Assembly: GCA_011033025.1 (NCBI GenBank)
Contig: WFMF01000021.1
Span: 620,001 to 684,000 of the forward strand
From: Beroe forskalii
Lineage: Eukaryota; Ctenophora; Nuda; Beroida; Beroidae
Reading direction: 5' to 3'
DNA: 64,000 nucleotides
Positions 33,531-46,797 of this stretch are shown here, piece after piece (position 1 is the stretch's first letter; each line of letters opens with the position of its first letter). Below the pieces are notes generated by a model that saw only the letters and a list, made by a program, of their open reading frames with translations, did no database searches and had not been told where the DNA came from. The position numbers and the translations under genes are program-made.

Positions 33531-36500
33531 TGATCATGTACATGGCCCTGTGCACCTGCTTGGCATTCCCCCGGAACGTGATCTTCCTCCGTCCGGCCGT
33601 AACGTCCTTGTCCTGCTGGACGTGGATTTCACACTTCGTGTACTGCCGCATGTCCTTGATCCGGATACCCCGGGGCCCGATCACGGTGGAAGTGTCGTTG
33701 TCAGAGATCGTCATCTCGTCCTCGATAACTGCACGGTCGTTCTGCGGGAAGTGGGTTAGGATTCTGCGGGAAGTTGGTGTGAACTGTGCATTTTAGGTCG
33801 TGGATAGAACCATCAAGGAATATTTGGTTCTCACACATGGAATCTGATAACTTCAAAACGAGCGGGTTTCAATGTTTTGACGGATAGCAGAAGTATTCTA
33901 AAAACTTACGTTTTTGATATCTTCAAATGGCACGACTGACGAGATCCTATCGAACAACTCGTTCACGTAATCGAACTGCTCGGCTGATTCATTTTCACTG
34001 ACACCGTTATTCCTTTTTTCGATGTTAATTCGGAGGGCGATTGACTCGTTTATCAGCCTCAGAGCAAAGTCGATGTCAGATTGGCGTCCTGTTATCGTGA
34101 TTTTCCGCTCCTTATTCTGAACCGACGCGTCGTCTGCAACCTGGACATTTGCTCCGGACCGATTTCTGAAACACAAAGATTGCGTAGAACAATGTTGAAT
34201 TCAACGGTATTAAAGAGACAGTGTAATAGGACGAAATAACAATGGCTGCATGTAGCGGAAAAGAAACATCAGGAATCAAGAAAAGGCGACTTATAATCTA
34301 TATTCTGGATGGCACCGCAGTTAATTTTCCTACAGCCCGATTAATCAATTCACTATTGATGTGAAACTCACCTTATTTTCTCGATCTGAGATCCTTTACT
34401 GCCGATGACATGTCGAGTGTAACAGTCATCAATGTAAATATCCTTCGAACTGACACCGCTCCCTCTAATGGGTGACCTGTCTCGGTCCACAGTATTCTTA
34501 TCACGCCGAGATGACCGCATCGGCTCATCATGCCTGGATGTTGTCGACCTTTGGATGTCAGCCCGAGAGCCAACGGAAAGACGAGAATTCCTCAGATCAT
34601 CAGGGTAGTTGGAGGAAGAGAGCTGTTGTCGGAGATCCTAAAATGAAACGTATTAGAGCTGATAAACGGGACATACTGCTCCTAAATTTTGTAAGAATAA
34701 AGAGTGAAAGGAGTATGTTTACTTCATATCCCACTTGATTCATTGAACCTACTCTCCCACTCTACAATCACCTGTTGCACAGCGAATCTGGCATAGCCCC
34801 CGAAGTCGCCCCTCTCCATGACAGCGTCAGGCAGGGGACTGTAGTTCAGGTGGTCGTGATCCACAGGGTTCTGGGCCAGGATCTCCAGAGCCATCTGAGC
34901 AGCAGTCGCCACAGAGTCCTCCTCCCCACTGATTTCACAGACCCGTTCTTCAGAGTAGGGCAGTCGGTCCTTGTATATCTTGAAACGCTTGCACCCCGTA
35001 TCCTGCAGATAGTATGGGTGTTGTGACTTTCATATGACGAATGTTGATATCAAGCCACTGAATCACTCAATTTAAATTGATGAGCTACAAAACAATAGGG
35101 ACTTGTTATCAAATTGTCCAGAAAGGAAAGTAAAACTCACCACTCTGAGGTCTTTGAGTTTCTCCCCACCCTTCCCCACAAGGTACCCTGCCTGTTGGGA
35201 GTGAACCAACAGGAGAACCTCATTTTGGTGATCCTCAGGGATAAGGATGTCCTCTCTGAGTGCTTTGAAGATAGGTCTACACAGCTGCTTGATGACCGAT
35301 GGAACGTCACTTAGGTCGCAGGATATGAGAACCAATCTGAATTTATGAGAATACTTGAGTTAAGACAAATTTAGAAGTTATCTAAGGACAGTTATAAACG
35401 GTTATTTTATTAAATCTAATGCTGAATCCACTTTCATTCAAGGTTCGTTATCAGATGATCTCCAACCGTTTGTAATTTTGTGCTTCTCCTAGAACATTAC
35501 TCCCTCAGAGTCACTTTCAATAGAAATGTGAACCACCGAGATTCAGAAGACACAGATTCACTATTAGATACATTTTTAATCCCAATTTCTAAATCTTAGA
35601 AGAACCAACTCGAAGAACCACGACTGGTTTAAAAGGGAGAGTTGGAATGATTGGAGTAAGAAATGACCTAAGATACAAGATATACTAAGAAGTTCACGAA
35701 AAGACATCCAAGGAATGGTAGACAGTAGTAGAGCAGGGTTTTGGAAGAGAATGAAAAAAGGAAAAGGCAATTTCAATTCTATTACAAAATTTTACAGCAA
35801 AAATTTCATATCTTACTTTCAGTTTGATTTGAACATTAAATAGAAAAGGACTTTATCAGCAGATTTTCCATTCAATATGCAGCTAAAATTGAAAGTAAAA
35901 GCCTGCCATTTAAGGACAAAATTCCTAAGCTTTCCTACTCATCACACCATTTTGACTGATGTAGATGAATTGAAAGCAAGTACAAAATTTTCAAAGTTTA
36001 GGATGCTTGGTTCAATGAACTTTTTAGTATTTAACAATTCTAAGCAAAACAGTCTAGGTTACTGGAGATCTTGACATTTTGGTAAACATGAAACATTCCA
36101 ATAAAAACTATGGATATTAGAAAGATGTGACCATTACCAAAATGTCCACTACCAAAATAGATCTCCAATGACCTTAAACTTGCTAGCAAGATGGAAACAA
36201 CAGGGTTGGTTACCGTTCAGAAGAATGAGGAATCTCTGGAACTCGAAGGTAAGCCTTGAGGGAGGAAGAAAGAGTTAGTGGTAAATAATATTTGAAGTTG
36301 CTTGTAGAGATTAATTGTGATAGGAAGAATAGAGAAACAAAGAACTCTGGAAGTACAAGACACAACATAAAGGGGGAACAGTATTTTCATCTCACAAAAA
36401 TTTACCATATGACTCTGAACTTCATCTCCACACTAAGGTCAGGGAGTGGGTTAGGGCTATTAAAATGGTTCAGGTATGGGTGAGGATATGGTTAGGGTAA

Positions 36501-37275
36501 GGGCAGAGAGATGAAGTCCCATGAGCAGTGAAGTCAATTGTTGAGAGTCTTATACCCCTATACTACACCAGAGACTTATAATGCCAGAATGGTAAGATAT
36601 ACACCCCTCCTGCAAAATGCTGGTTCAACCAACTTCTTTGTTAGATGATAGAACTGAGCTCAGGTATTCCAAGTTTATATTATATCAAGGCTACCATCAG
36701 AGGGCATAGCAAGGAGTTAAAACTAATGTAGAAGAGATCAGCCAAATTTTGGATACTAATTTGAAAAACACACTAGTCTTTGGGAGAGTTAGATTAGACA
36801 GAGAACTGCTTCCTCTTGTAATACAAATAAAATAAAAAATAACTGAATCTAAATGGCATAAATATCAATAAATAGCAATAAATTGCATCATTCAGAGACT
36901 CATGTAAGTCTGTAAGTAATATAAAATGGGGCAAAAATTGTACTGGAGAATAATCAACGTACTTCATTCTGACATGACATTCTGATCTTCTTGATGAATT
37001 CTCCTTTCTGTCCAATTATAGAGCCAGCAGACTGAACAACAATATATATGTAAGTTGCCCAAGATTTTAACATTCCAATTTGAATACAAAAGGTGGTGGG
37101 GAGTAATGGATAGAGAAAAACAGTATCAGGGAGCTTTCTCCTACATTTTATTTTGATATTCAATTCCATTAATAACAATTAAGATTCAGAAACTCACATT
37201 AGCTGGAACAAGAAGTCTAAAAGTTGTTCTGCAAGAACCCTCAGCAGTTAAGTCTGTCTCCATACTGACTGCCAT
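33505..37275 (-). CDS. hnRNP K/PCBP-like RNA-binding protein, four KH domains, eight exons
   Basis: Exons: 37275-37198, 37031-36963, 36254-36214, 35336-35141, 35002-34772, 34637-34372, 34165-33910 and 33741-33505, all in phase, giving 457 residues. KH1 is spread over exons 1-4 (LLVPANSAGSIIGQKGEFI, then AYLRVPEIPHSSER). KH2 is in exons 4-5 (LLVHSQQAGYLVGKGGEKLK). KH3 spans exons 6-7 (YTRHVIGSKGSQIEKIR). KH4 is in the last exon (TSTVIGPRGIRIKDM). Each has the GXXG loop (GQKG, GKGG, GSKG, GPRG). The KH1-KH2 pair followed by an acidic, aromatic spacer and a distant KH resembles hnRNP K, a single-stranded C-rich RNA/DNA binder in splicing and transcription. A fourth KH and a short Ser/Arg-rich linker in exon 6 differ from human hnRNP K, which has three. 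The orthologue is not settled. Confidence 0.88.
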
Positions 37276-38100
37276 CCTGTTGGTTAAATTGAAAAATAAT
37301 TGACTCAGTCTTGATGATTGACTGAGTGTTTTCCCTCAACACAACATAGAAGTGTGATTAAAATAAACATAGAAAATATATTCATTGCCATTGAGCTGTT
37401 AACATTTTATTCAAATTCAAAATCAAATAATTAACATTCAATTTTCATTTTTCAGCACATTCAACTAATACATAGAACATTCTAACTCTACTAAATCAAC
37501 TGATATTTTTGAATAAAACAAAAATGAAACAAGGTTCTGGGTTGTGCTCAGGGTGGGCACCTAAACAAATCTGAAACCTGTTCAGAGGGTCTCACCATTT
37601 AAAACTTCGAAGTTTGAAAAGATAGAAAAGAAAAAGACTATTAACATCTCCTTAACAACCACCTCAGAATTGAAACTAATTGATTACGTTTGATTACAAG
37701 GGGGAAGGAGGGGGGTTGAAAATTGCCGAAACTTGATTTTGTAATATGTGAACAACCCTTACGGTATACATCATTTCACACATACATAACATAGAATTAT
37801 CCATAAGTAGTACGAGTTTAAAAAAATCGTCACCTATACTCAGTTGACTTAAACCAATGACCTAATGGCAATTATCGATTAATGGCTGTTTGTCATTGAC
37901 ATTTGACAGACTCTCGATGAAATTTACACAGTTTTTTGACAGTAGTTCTGACAACGTCTGAAGAGCAATAAGCACTGCAATTTTATATTTGACAGCACCT
38001 TAAATAATTGAGGAAAAGCCTAAAAATAAAAGTTTTGGTAGGCCCAATAATTAGAATTATTTTTTATGAATTGCTTATTGTTGACTGAACATCCAACATT
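37276..38100. other. Upstream flank of the hnRNP K-like gene
   Basis: AT-rich, with no gene. It should contain the promoter. The ATG is preceded by an acceptor-like CCAACAG, so a non-coding first exon may lie here. Confidence 0.5.
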
Positions 38101-38360
38101 TCCTAAGCCCGCATAGGTTTCCTAAGCCCGCATAGGTGTGTGTACGCGCCGCGCGCTTCCCTGGGGAAGCGCGCCGCGCGAGCCACACAGGGATATACGT
38201 GTTTAGCAACGCATAGGTGTGTGTGTACGCGCGCGGCGCTTCTGAGGAAGCGCGCCGCGCGACGATAACAGGGATATACGTGTTTAGCAAATCCAACATC
38301 ATGAGAATCGATACATTGGGCTTCGCAGCGGATGCAGCTTCTGTTTGCTAAACACGTATA
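38100..38360. repeat. GC-rich hairpins with GGGATATACGTGTTTAGCAA tails
   Basis: Two similar units each contain a GCGCGGCGC-type palindrome around CTTCCCTGGGGAAG or CTTCTGAGGAAG, then CAGGGATATACGTGTTTAGC. A reversed tail, GCTAAACACGTATATC, lies at about 38345-38365. The stems are GC-rich in otherwise AT-rich DNA. Confidence 0.75.
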
Positions 38361-38381
38361 TCTATGGTGGCCGAGGTGGCT

Positions 38382-41300
38382 CACTTGAAAATAAATTTTC
38401 ATGTTTTTGAAAAAGTGAGCCATTTCGGCCACCGCGTGGCCGAGCTGGCTCACCTATATTTTTCCAACTTTGATGCAAAATTTCAATGCCAATTTTAATT
38501 CGAAAAGACAATATTTGGCATGTATCTGAAACTAGAAAAGTTGCTCTTTCAACGGTGTAAAAGATTAGGACCAACGGACCCAAAATGGCGGAGTTATAGC
38601 GCTCCAAAAAGTGGGACGCCTCGGCCATGGTGGCCGAATTGGCTCACTTGTAGTTTCAGTCTTCAAAGTGAGCCACGCCGGCCACCGCGTGGCCGAACTG
38701 GCTCATTTGAAGAGCAACAAATGCGCGTTTCGTACGTACGTGGTATATTAAACGCCTTCGCGCCGTACATACATCAGTAATTTACAGTTAATATTGTGGC
38801 AAATTTTGACGCGCATTCACAGATTGACAGAACCGTATAATCTGGAACCAGCACTCACCTCACCAAACCCTAACCATATCATCCATCCAAACTCATGAAA
38901 CCACACTTCTCATTAACTTCTGCGTGTATGGGAAATATTGCAAATGAAGTGAGCTCATTTCAACCGCCTGTATGTACTCATCAGTCAAAAGCATCCAATG
39001 GGTAATAAAATGAGGCAGTTAGGTCCCGAAGCCTTCCATGGTGGAAATAACTACGTATCCAAAGAACCCTTTATAGTTTATACCAACGTATTTTCCATGA
39101 CTTTTCACTGATGAGCCGGAACGTCTGATAGTCTATTTTTGCACTTTGCGTGCCCCAAGCAAGGTTGCCCTCTTCGCCTTTATTCAAGTTATGTTCCACC
39201 GTTATTATAGTTAGCGTGCAAAACTACCACAAAAGTGCAGATTTAAGCACATTGGAACTACTTGGGAAAAGGCCGGGAAATTTGACCAAGGAAGTGTACC
39301 CAATTATGTGGACGGATAGAAATAAGGGTAGAAATATGAGTAAAGACGCAAAAGGGGTCACCAAGTTAGAAGTTGATACTTAAACTTCTGTGTCTATTAA
39401 TCAACATTTGGAGCACGCATCGCACATGAACAAGCTCGAGAGTAGAATTGAGTAAGTCTCGTCAAACAAATTGAACAAGAGAAACACAGTTATGGCTGTA
39501 ATTTTCGAATATCAGGTTGATGTTTACAACAAACTACAATTAGTAGGTAATAATAAAATGTCTCTGAGCGGCATGAGATAACGGGTATCAAGAAATTTTT
39601 TGGACAAATTGAACGATATTATTGACTATATTTTGGAAGATTATGCAAATTCTGACCTTTTAAGCACATAAGTTAAGAATAAGTTGAAAGAAAGGACCAT
39701 AATCGATTCCTTGTCACAGTGACTATTTAATAATAATGTTAAGTCGAAGAAATTCCAACATCAAACTTTAAAATCGAAATATCAATTTAGAAATTCAGGG
39801 TTGGTTTAAAAGATTCATGAGCTTCCAATCAATTTTTTGGATAGTTTGAAATGTCGAATCAGAACCTAAACACATCCTAAAAACTGCAGCAGGAAGAAAA
39901 AATATCTTATAAAAACCTGTACAGCATTTTGCGAATTTTGGCATTTTTATAACTTTGGCAACTTACCAGGTCAGACTGACCACTTGAAAAACAGAGGAAG
40001 GATGTACCATGGACCATTTTAAATAATGGAATGATTCTCAGCAAAGATTTGTGATTTGGACCTTATAAATGTCCAAAATACAACTGAAATTTAGCCGTTG
40101 AAAAACTCCATGTTAAAACGAGAATATTAAATGTTTCCTAAAAGCACGAAACCAATAAATTTATAGTTTGACTTGAAAGACGTCTTTGGTAAATGAGTGT
40201 AAAGGTTCCATAAAAAAATTATGTTGAATTTATTTAAGCAGGATAAACACATCAATTAAAAGGCATTCTATCGAAGTTGTACAGGAGTTTTTTCGACCAA
40301 CTGCTGTAAACTGCCTATTATAAAACCAAAAATCGATCTACGGTCTTCCGCATCAATTTATTCTTTATCTGCGTGCTTTAAACGTCCAGAATATTTATAT
40401 CCAACTCTTATCATAACATACTTAACACGCGAAAAGAATAAATGAAATTTGTCCAAATAATTAGTTGTGACCCGTTACTTAAGTATCTAGAAAGTTAAGC
40501 TAATTAGAATGAACGATATTATTGACTAATTTGGAAGATTATGCAATGCTGTTATAAGCACATAAGTCGGCATAAGTTCAAGAAAATTCTAAATCATTCC
40601 CTTGTCACAGTTGCTATTTAATATAATGTTAACAAATAATAGCAACATCAAACTTTGAAAGAAATATTGAACTTAGAAATAAATTTTCTTTCAAAATTTA
40701 GCTGTAACGATAGGATAGTATGAAATGTCAATATATAAGCTAAATCTTCAGCTAAAGAATCGCAATTTTCGCCACTTAACTGCTTATATAGTAGCCTCAC
40801 GACAATAATTTCAAGTTAGTAATAATAATTTACTGCCTCTCTTTGCACTCTAATCAAAATGCGCTGTTGGCTTTTAAATAATGTATTCTCTGAATGCGTT
40901 ACGCGATAAAAAGTGGACCAGTTACACTAAAGCACTAAGCAGTTAGCCAGGCCATGCATTATAACGTAATATTTAACGGCTAAATTCTTATCAATAAATT
41001 TCTAATATTTGACTTGAAGACAAATGATAAATACTGTAAAAGTATAAAACTTTATGTTAAAAAAAAACACAATTTGTCATGTAGTTAAATTCGCGCTACG
41101 ACTTATCTATTGCCAAGCAAATAGATGAAATAGCAATGTATCCACTGTTCATACTCCTATCAGAATATCCAGTGAAGCAGTGAGTAGTTCATTCATCTGT
41201 AGGACAAAGCTACCAAGGTACACTCCAAAATCATTTGCGTAGAACTAGAAAGCGTAGAATAGTCAGGTCTCATGAGTCACCGATTGCACCATCACGGAAA

Positions 41301-41691
41301 TCTGAACGAAAGATTTCTGCCTCATATTGATGAGAGTTTAATTCAGTATATCAGCATTTCATTCTTGTCAGAGCGATTGGGAATTTATGTATTCAGTGTA
41401 TGGGTATACTACAAACATAACAAAATATTTTGAAATGCAGTAAGGGTGAAGTGCAGTATCAAGCTTAGGCAAATGTAATAAGATCTGAATTTCATACTTC
41501 ATATACCGATTATTGGTCACAAAGATCATGAATGATTCCTTTGTGAATGGCAACATGTGTGAGCACCTGAGTGGTAAAGATTATGATGCGTACTAATAAT
41601 GATAATTTTAACAAAATGATCATAATTATTAGGTACGCATCATAAATTCTACACATCATAATATCTACAGGTCATAATTTATGCACTCACA
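38382..41691 (-). repeat. Right arm of the long inverted repeat (partner 3673-7290)
   Basis: It matches the left arm in opposite orientation; the 62-codon frame at 41368-41556 is identical to that at 3795-3983. A stretch of about 0.9 kb (39588-40482) is specific to this arm, and its start is a diverged duplicate of 40495-40620 (GAACGATATTATTGACTA followed by TTTGGAAGATTATGCAA in both). This arm abuts the first direct-repeat copy at 41652, so the ancestral element may have been larger. Confidence 0.85.
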
Positions 41692-43189
41692 AAAATCAGC
41701 TATTTTTAGATACAGGTACGTTAAGGCAAGGATGATCGATGGTTTATGGTCCATAGTGATAATGTGGACATTTGAAAGTAGGGACAGAGGTGGGTATTGG
41801 GTTAACAATCTTAACATAGATCATAGCAGCTCGGGCGTACGCCATATTCTCGAATAATAACGAAAGTTTAAAATTGCCGAACTCCGTGATGAGCAATCTG
41901 TAATATCATACTATCATTATAGTACTAAAATAGTGAAAATCAGTAAACGACCGAGTTCAGGTTCTTAACCGAGGCCGAGTTCAGCCGAGTAGCTACATTC
42001 CTGTAGCTACAATTATATTTTGCCGTGATTTTCTGTAAGACTATTTTGAAAGAATCTTTTGCCAATTTAACGAGTGAAATTTGATAAATTTATTAACATA
42101 AGTTAAATATTAATCCAGTGAAAATTTCAGTTTGTTACACCCAAAAATTCAACACCCAAAAATTCAACATAACACATGAAATTCTGGCAATTGCCTAGGT
42201 ATCGAACACGGCAAAATGAAGAAAATTTTGCCGAGGCCGAGTTTGAAAAAAGGGTCGATTTTGACCGAAGCCGAGGCCGAGTACTTGGTCGTTTCCTGTT
42301 GAAAATCGCTGAAAATTTCTCGATCATAATTAGTACTGATCATAATTTCATTTGTCATAATTGAAACGGCTCTTAATTTCTACCACTAAGGTATATATAA
42401 CTAAGAACTAGTGCTTATGAGTTTCTGAATAGGCGGGGGATATCAGAGACCTTATGCCCACTTATTCACGTGATGGTCGGGCTCCAAAATTTCAAAATGC
42501 AGTTACTCGCATTATAAACGCCTCTGTGGATATTCTGGATTTTCATGCGGTTCTATAATACATAGACACTTGCCTGATCGGGCCCATATTTGTTTAGAAC
42601 CTCGCCCCACGGGCTGCGGGTCAAAACCGGATAGATCCCTCGGGCTGCGCACTCGGGAGCTATCCCAAAATGGACCCGACCCGCGCGTGTCTATGAATTT
42701 TGTAGTTACTCATAGTATTAGGAAATTCTTAGAAATTAAATCTAAAATTTGAAGCGAAATCTTAGAATTAAATCTAAAATTTGAAGCGAAATAACTTACT
42801 CAAATTGTGAGAAAGTGCACATGAAAAGAATACATTTTGAAGTCTCGTGGAACATGTTTTTTATTGAACTCGTAATGAGTTCCAAAATTTGACATAGTGT
42901 TATCAGTTAGTGTTATCAGTTAGTGTTATTGGATTAATGTGCATTGTGCAATATAAACTGGGTGGTATCCAAGGAGTTTGGCTTAATGCAGTATTTCACC
43001 ATATATGTCTCTGCACTTATATCCATTATGTTTCAAGGATTGTGTCGCTTTATAGCAGTCGCATAGTTCAATAATTTATTTATCATCTCTTCACAAGGTT
43101 GTACTGGTACAAGATAAACTATGAAGTTCTTCACTTAGAATTAATTTCGCCGTTCAGCGACATCTTCAGGTCTGTAAGCATAACAATTG

Positions 43190-43518
43190 GGTAAATTGAG
43201 CGATCCGTCGAGGCCAGTATCACGCCAGTATCAGGCCAGTACCACGCCAGTATCTCGCCAGAATCAGGCCTACCTCACGCCGTTATCACGCCAGTATCAC
43301 GCCAGTATCGCGCCAGTAGCACGCCAGTAGCGCGCCAGTAGCACGCCAGTAGCGCGCACGCCAGTATCGCCGTCGTACTTTAAGCCAGGACGCCAGTAGC
43401 ACGCGTATCAGATCATATACTGGCGTGGCGCGATACTGGCGCGATACTGGCGCGATACTGGCGTGGTACTGGCACGCTACTGGCGTGCTACTGGCCTCGA
43501 CGGATCGCTCAATTTACC
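43190..43518. mobile_element. Foldback element, CCAGTATCACG arms, 8-bp TSD (copy A)
   Basis: The ends GGTAAATTGAGCGATCCGTC and GACGGATCGCTCAATTTACC are exact complements. The arms are arrays of GCCAGTATCACG / GCCAGTAGCGCG and the complementary TACTGGCGTGG. The flanks are AACAATTG (43182-43189) and AACAATTC (43519-43526). The interior differs from that of the sister copy at 50950-51342, so the arrays have rearranged since duplication. Non-coding. Confidence 0.9.
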
Positions 43519-43869
43519 AACAATTCATATACACTATTGAAAAACTATCGTAGAATAATGAATCAATAGGCAGAAAGGTGGAAAAACTTTCTAATTACTT
43601 AAGGTTACGAATAAGAACTAAAACCTTACACCAATCCTGCTACTAAAGTAAACAAAATTTAATAACCGAGCATTATTATTCCATCTTACTATATATAATT
43701 TTGAGCATTATTTTTCTATACCAGTGTCTCGATTTGTGAGTAGTATTTTACCGTCGAGTAATTAGCTTTAATAAAAATATAAAATGGTAGATATCTGTTG
43801 CAGTTCTTGGTTCGTCGTTAGGTGCAGTCACCCGGATAATCCATCCCGAGCGCACATAACCAGTAAATG

Positions 43870-45480
43870 GCCTGAGCCTCCTTCAACTAGCCTCCACTCA
43901 GCCTCCACTACTCCTCAGCCTCCATGGAAACTAAAACCCTGATTTAGCCTCCCACCAGCCTCCACTAGCCTCCTCAAAAATTAGCCTCCATTAGCCTCCA
44001 GAAATTTAAAAAGTCATTTTTGTGGAATACAAAGCCTACATATGGAGGCTATCACGAGGATGAGTGGAGGCTCTTTGAAGGCTGAGTGGAGCCCTAAATC
44101 AATAGCTTCTCACAAAACACAAATTTCTTGCTGAAATGGTGATTTATGTGTACTAATGAAAAACAATATATAGCTTCAAACTTTAGACAGCTCCAACTGT
44201 CCTACACTCAGCCTCCACTAGGCTCCACTCAGCCTCCACTATAATCGCCTCACTAGGCTCACTCCAGCCTCCACTAGGCTCCTCCAGCCTCCATAATTCC
44301 ACTCAGCCTCATCTTGCCTCCACTAGGGCCGCCTCCACTAGGCTCACTCAGACCCCACTAGCCTCCACTAGGCTCCACTCAGCCTCCCACTGGCTCCACT
44401 GGCCACCACTAGGATCTACCAACGCCTCCACTAATCAATGGGCTCCACTGTATGGACTAGGATCCCATTCAGCCTCACTAGGCTCCTCAGCCTCCACTAG
44501 GCTCCACTCAGCCTCCACTAGCACTCACTAGGCTCCACTCAGCCTGAGCCACTCAAGCCCCATAGCACCCATGGCTCACTCAGCCTCCACTAGGCTTTTG
44601 GCCACCGCAGGCCCCACTAGCCTCCACTAGGATCCAATGGGCTCCACTAGCCTCCACTAATAGGCTCCATTCAGCCTCGCAAAGGCTCCATAGCCTCCAG
44701 GCTCCACGACCTCTACTCATGCCTCCCTACAGGCTCCACTCAGCCTCCTTCAGTCCATTCAGCCTGTGACAGAGTCCGCCTCCAGAGACCCCTCGGCCTA
44801 AAACGCCCACTTGGCTCCACAGCCTGGTGGGAGTGGAGGTCTGGTGAATCAGTGGAGGCCGAGTGGAGGCCAATGGAGGCTGAGTGGAAGGCTGCGTGGA
44901 AGGGTGTGGCTGTGAATGGAGCCTGGATGCTGAGTGGAAGAAGTGGAGGAACAAAGTGGGATGGTGTTCCTGGAGCCTATGTCGGAGGCTGGTCTAGTGG
45001 AGGCCTAGTGGTGCCTAATACTAGACTTTGGTCTATGTTTGCAAAATGTACTCTTTTGTAAAAACATGACATAAATTTAATTTTGTGGAGGTTAGCATAT
45101 TATCTGTGTTTTTCATGATTTCGACCCATTTGGACGTTTAGCCGTGCGCCTGTCAAAATAGCTTCCATAGAATCCAAAAATGACTTTTTTAAAATTTCCG
45201 TGGAGGCTAATGGAGGCTAAAGTGGAGGCTAGTGGGCTAAACCAAAATTTAGCCTCCATGGAGGCTGGTGGAGGCTGAGTGGAGGCTGAGTGGAGGCTAG
45301 TGGAGCCTAGTGGGCTGAGTGGGCTAATATATCTAGTGGAGGCTATTTTTCGAAAATTAGCCTCATGCCTCCACTAGCCTCCGTGGAGGCTAATTTTTGA
45401 AATTGGCCTCATAGCCTCACTCAGGCTCCACTCAGCCTCCATGGAGGCTAATGGAGGCTAATGGAGGCTAATTTTTGTCG
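43870..45480. mobile_element. Foldback-like array of GCCTCCACTAG units
   Basis: The first part (to about 44830) is an array of AGCCTCCACTAGGCTCCACT. The second part (about 44840 to 45480) carries the complement, TGGAGGCTGAGTGGAGGC. Non-array words pair too: CCAGAAATTTAAAAAGTCAT near 44000 matches the complement near 45185. Copy B at the same site (about 51691-51790) has instead about 100 bp of ordinary sequence, so this array arrived with, or replaced, a short segment. Target duplication is not resolvable. Frames across the array are artefacts. Confidence 0.8.
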
Positions 45481-46797
45481 TGTTCCTGTGGTACCATTTT
45501 GCCTTAGTTACAACAATTGACGCATGATGGGACGCATCACGTCACGATTAGCTAGAGCCTTAGCACACTGATAAACAGACTTTTGCATGCCCTAAAATCA
45601 CCATACATTTGTTGTACAGAGGCTCAGTACACAGTTGGTCTAGATAACTAGATTGTCAGGAGTAAATGTCATGAGTTACTTCAAAAGTAAATAGACACTT
45701 CATAGTTCAACAATGTAAGGAAAGAAATTTCATAGGACAACCTTGTCTTGTGGGAGACATTTTGCTTTAGGATAGCAATTAATATCACGATTCACGATCT
45801 TTTGTCATGATATCATTTCTCATGGACTACTCTGGTCCTTAGTTGCACTGAAAAATTTTTAAAATTACAGTCAAGTTAATTCGATTTGACTTCTATTATC
45901 TCAGCATCTCAACAGACAGAGACAGTTAAAAGCATATAATAATGAAAATTTAGGTACGTCCATATTCAAATCAATTCTGATTGTACTTACTAAGTTGTAG
46001 ATTGTATAGAGGGTTGTAGGGGTGAAAACATCTGGATGCAGAGGCGAAAACATCAGTATAACACATGCTCTGCATGCAATCCATGCCTCAAATTTGATTG
46101 TATAGGTTGAGTTTCAGGACTTGATTAAGTCATACCACAAGGTTGCATTACGTATTTAAACGACATCAAGATGGTATCATGTGATAAGACAGTTTGTGTG
46201 TCTTTTGTATACATGGCTTATCCCACTACATGCCAGCAATATATTATAGGACCTGGCTTATAATGGGTTAAGCTTTGCAGTTTGAAGCACCTTATGTCAC
46301 GTTATGTCTATGAACCATGCAAACTTATGTATGCACACGAACAACACACAGAGTACAGTTTAAACTGACCCCATTATAATCAAAATATGGTTCAAACAGA
46401 TCTAAATGCGCTTTAGTGTCAATTTAGTGATGATTTATTGTTAATTCATTGTTGCCATATAGTCAAAAATAGATTCACGGTTGACAATTAATTGCCATAA
46501 TGCCATAACTTACAATTCAGTGTTGCCACTGCCTTCCATTATATATCATGCTTATTGGCAATAGATTCATTTTCACCAATGAATGCTCATAGCAATTCAA
46601 TGAATTGTTATTGCTGACAATAAAATCAAAGCTGCCTTTGCAAAATCGTCATAGTGAACCTGAGTCATACCCTGACTCTAACACAAGCCAAAATGAAGTG
46701 TGGGGTTTGTTTAGGGTTGGGATTTATAAGTTTAAGTTCATTTTCGTTACTAAAGATCCATTTCTGACAATTACGATCATATTGAATTCATTGAACT

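Larger units (their letters stand above)
41652..46797 (+). repeat. Direct-repeat copy A (partner 49441-57313)
   Basis: From AATATCTACAGGTCATAATT onward this copy parallels 49441-57313, with few substitutions and some large indels, to a common end at ATCATATTGAATTCATTG. Inside are the CCAGTA foldback element, a GCCTCC foldback that copy B lacks, and GTTTAAACTGACCCCATTAT-type AT-rich DNA. Copy A lacks both the 1.5 kb segment and the LINE found in copy B. No coding frame is convincing; a 66-codon frame (42127-42327) recurs in B with two changes but looks non-coding. Confidence 0.9.

Noticed and set aside
44727-45061. Open frames of 69-75 codons with Trp/Gly or Pro/Thr repeats
   Set aside because: They are translations of the GCCTCC array, not genes.
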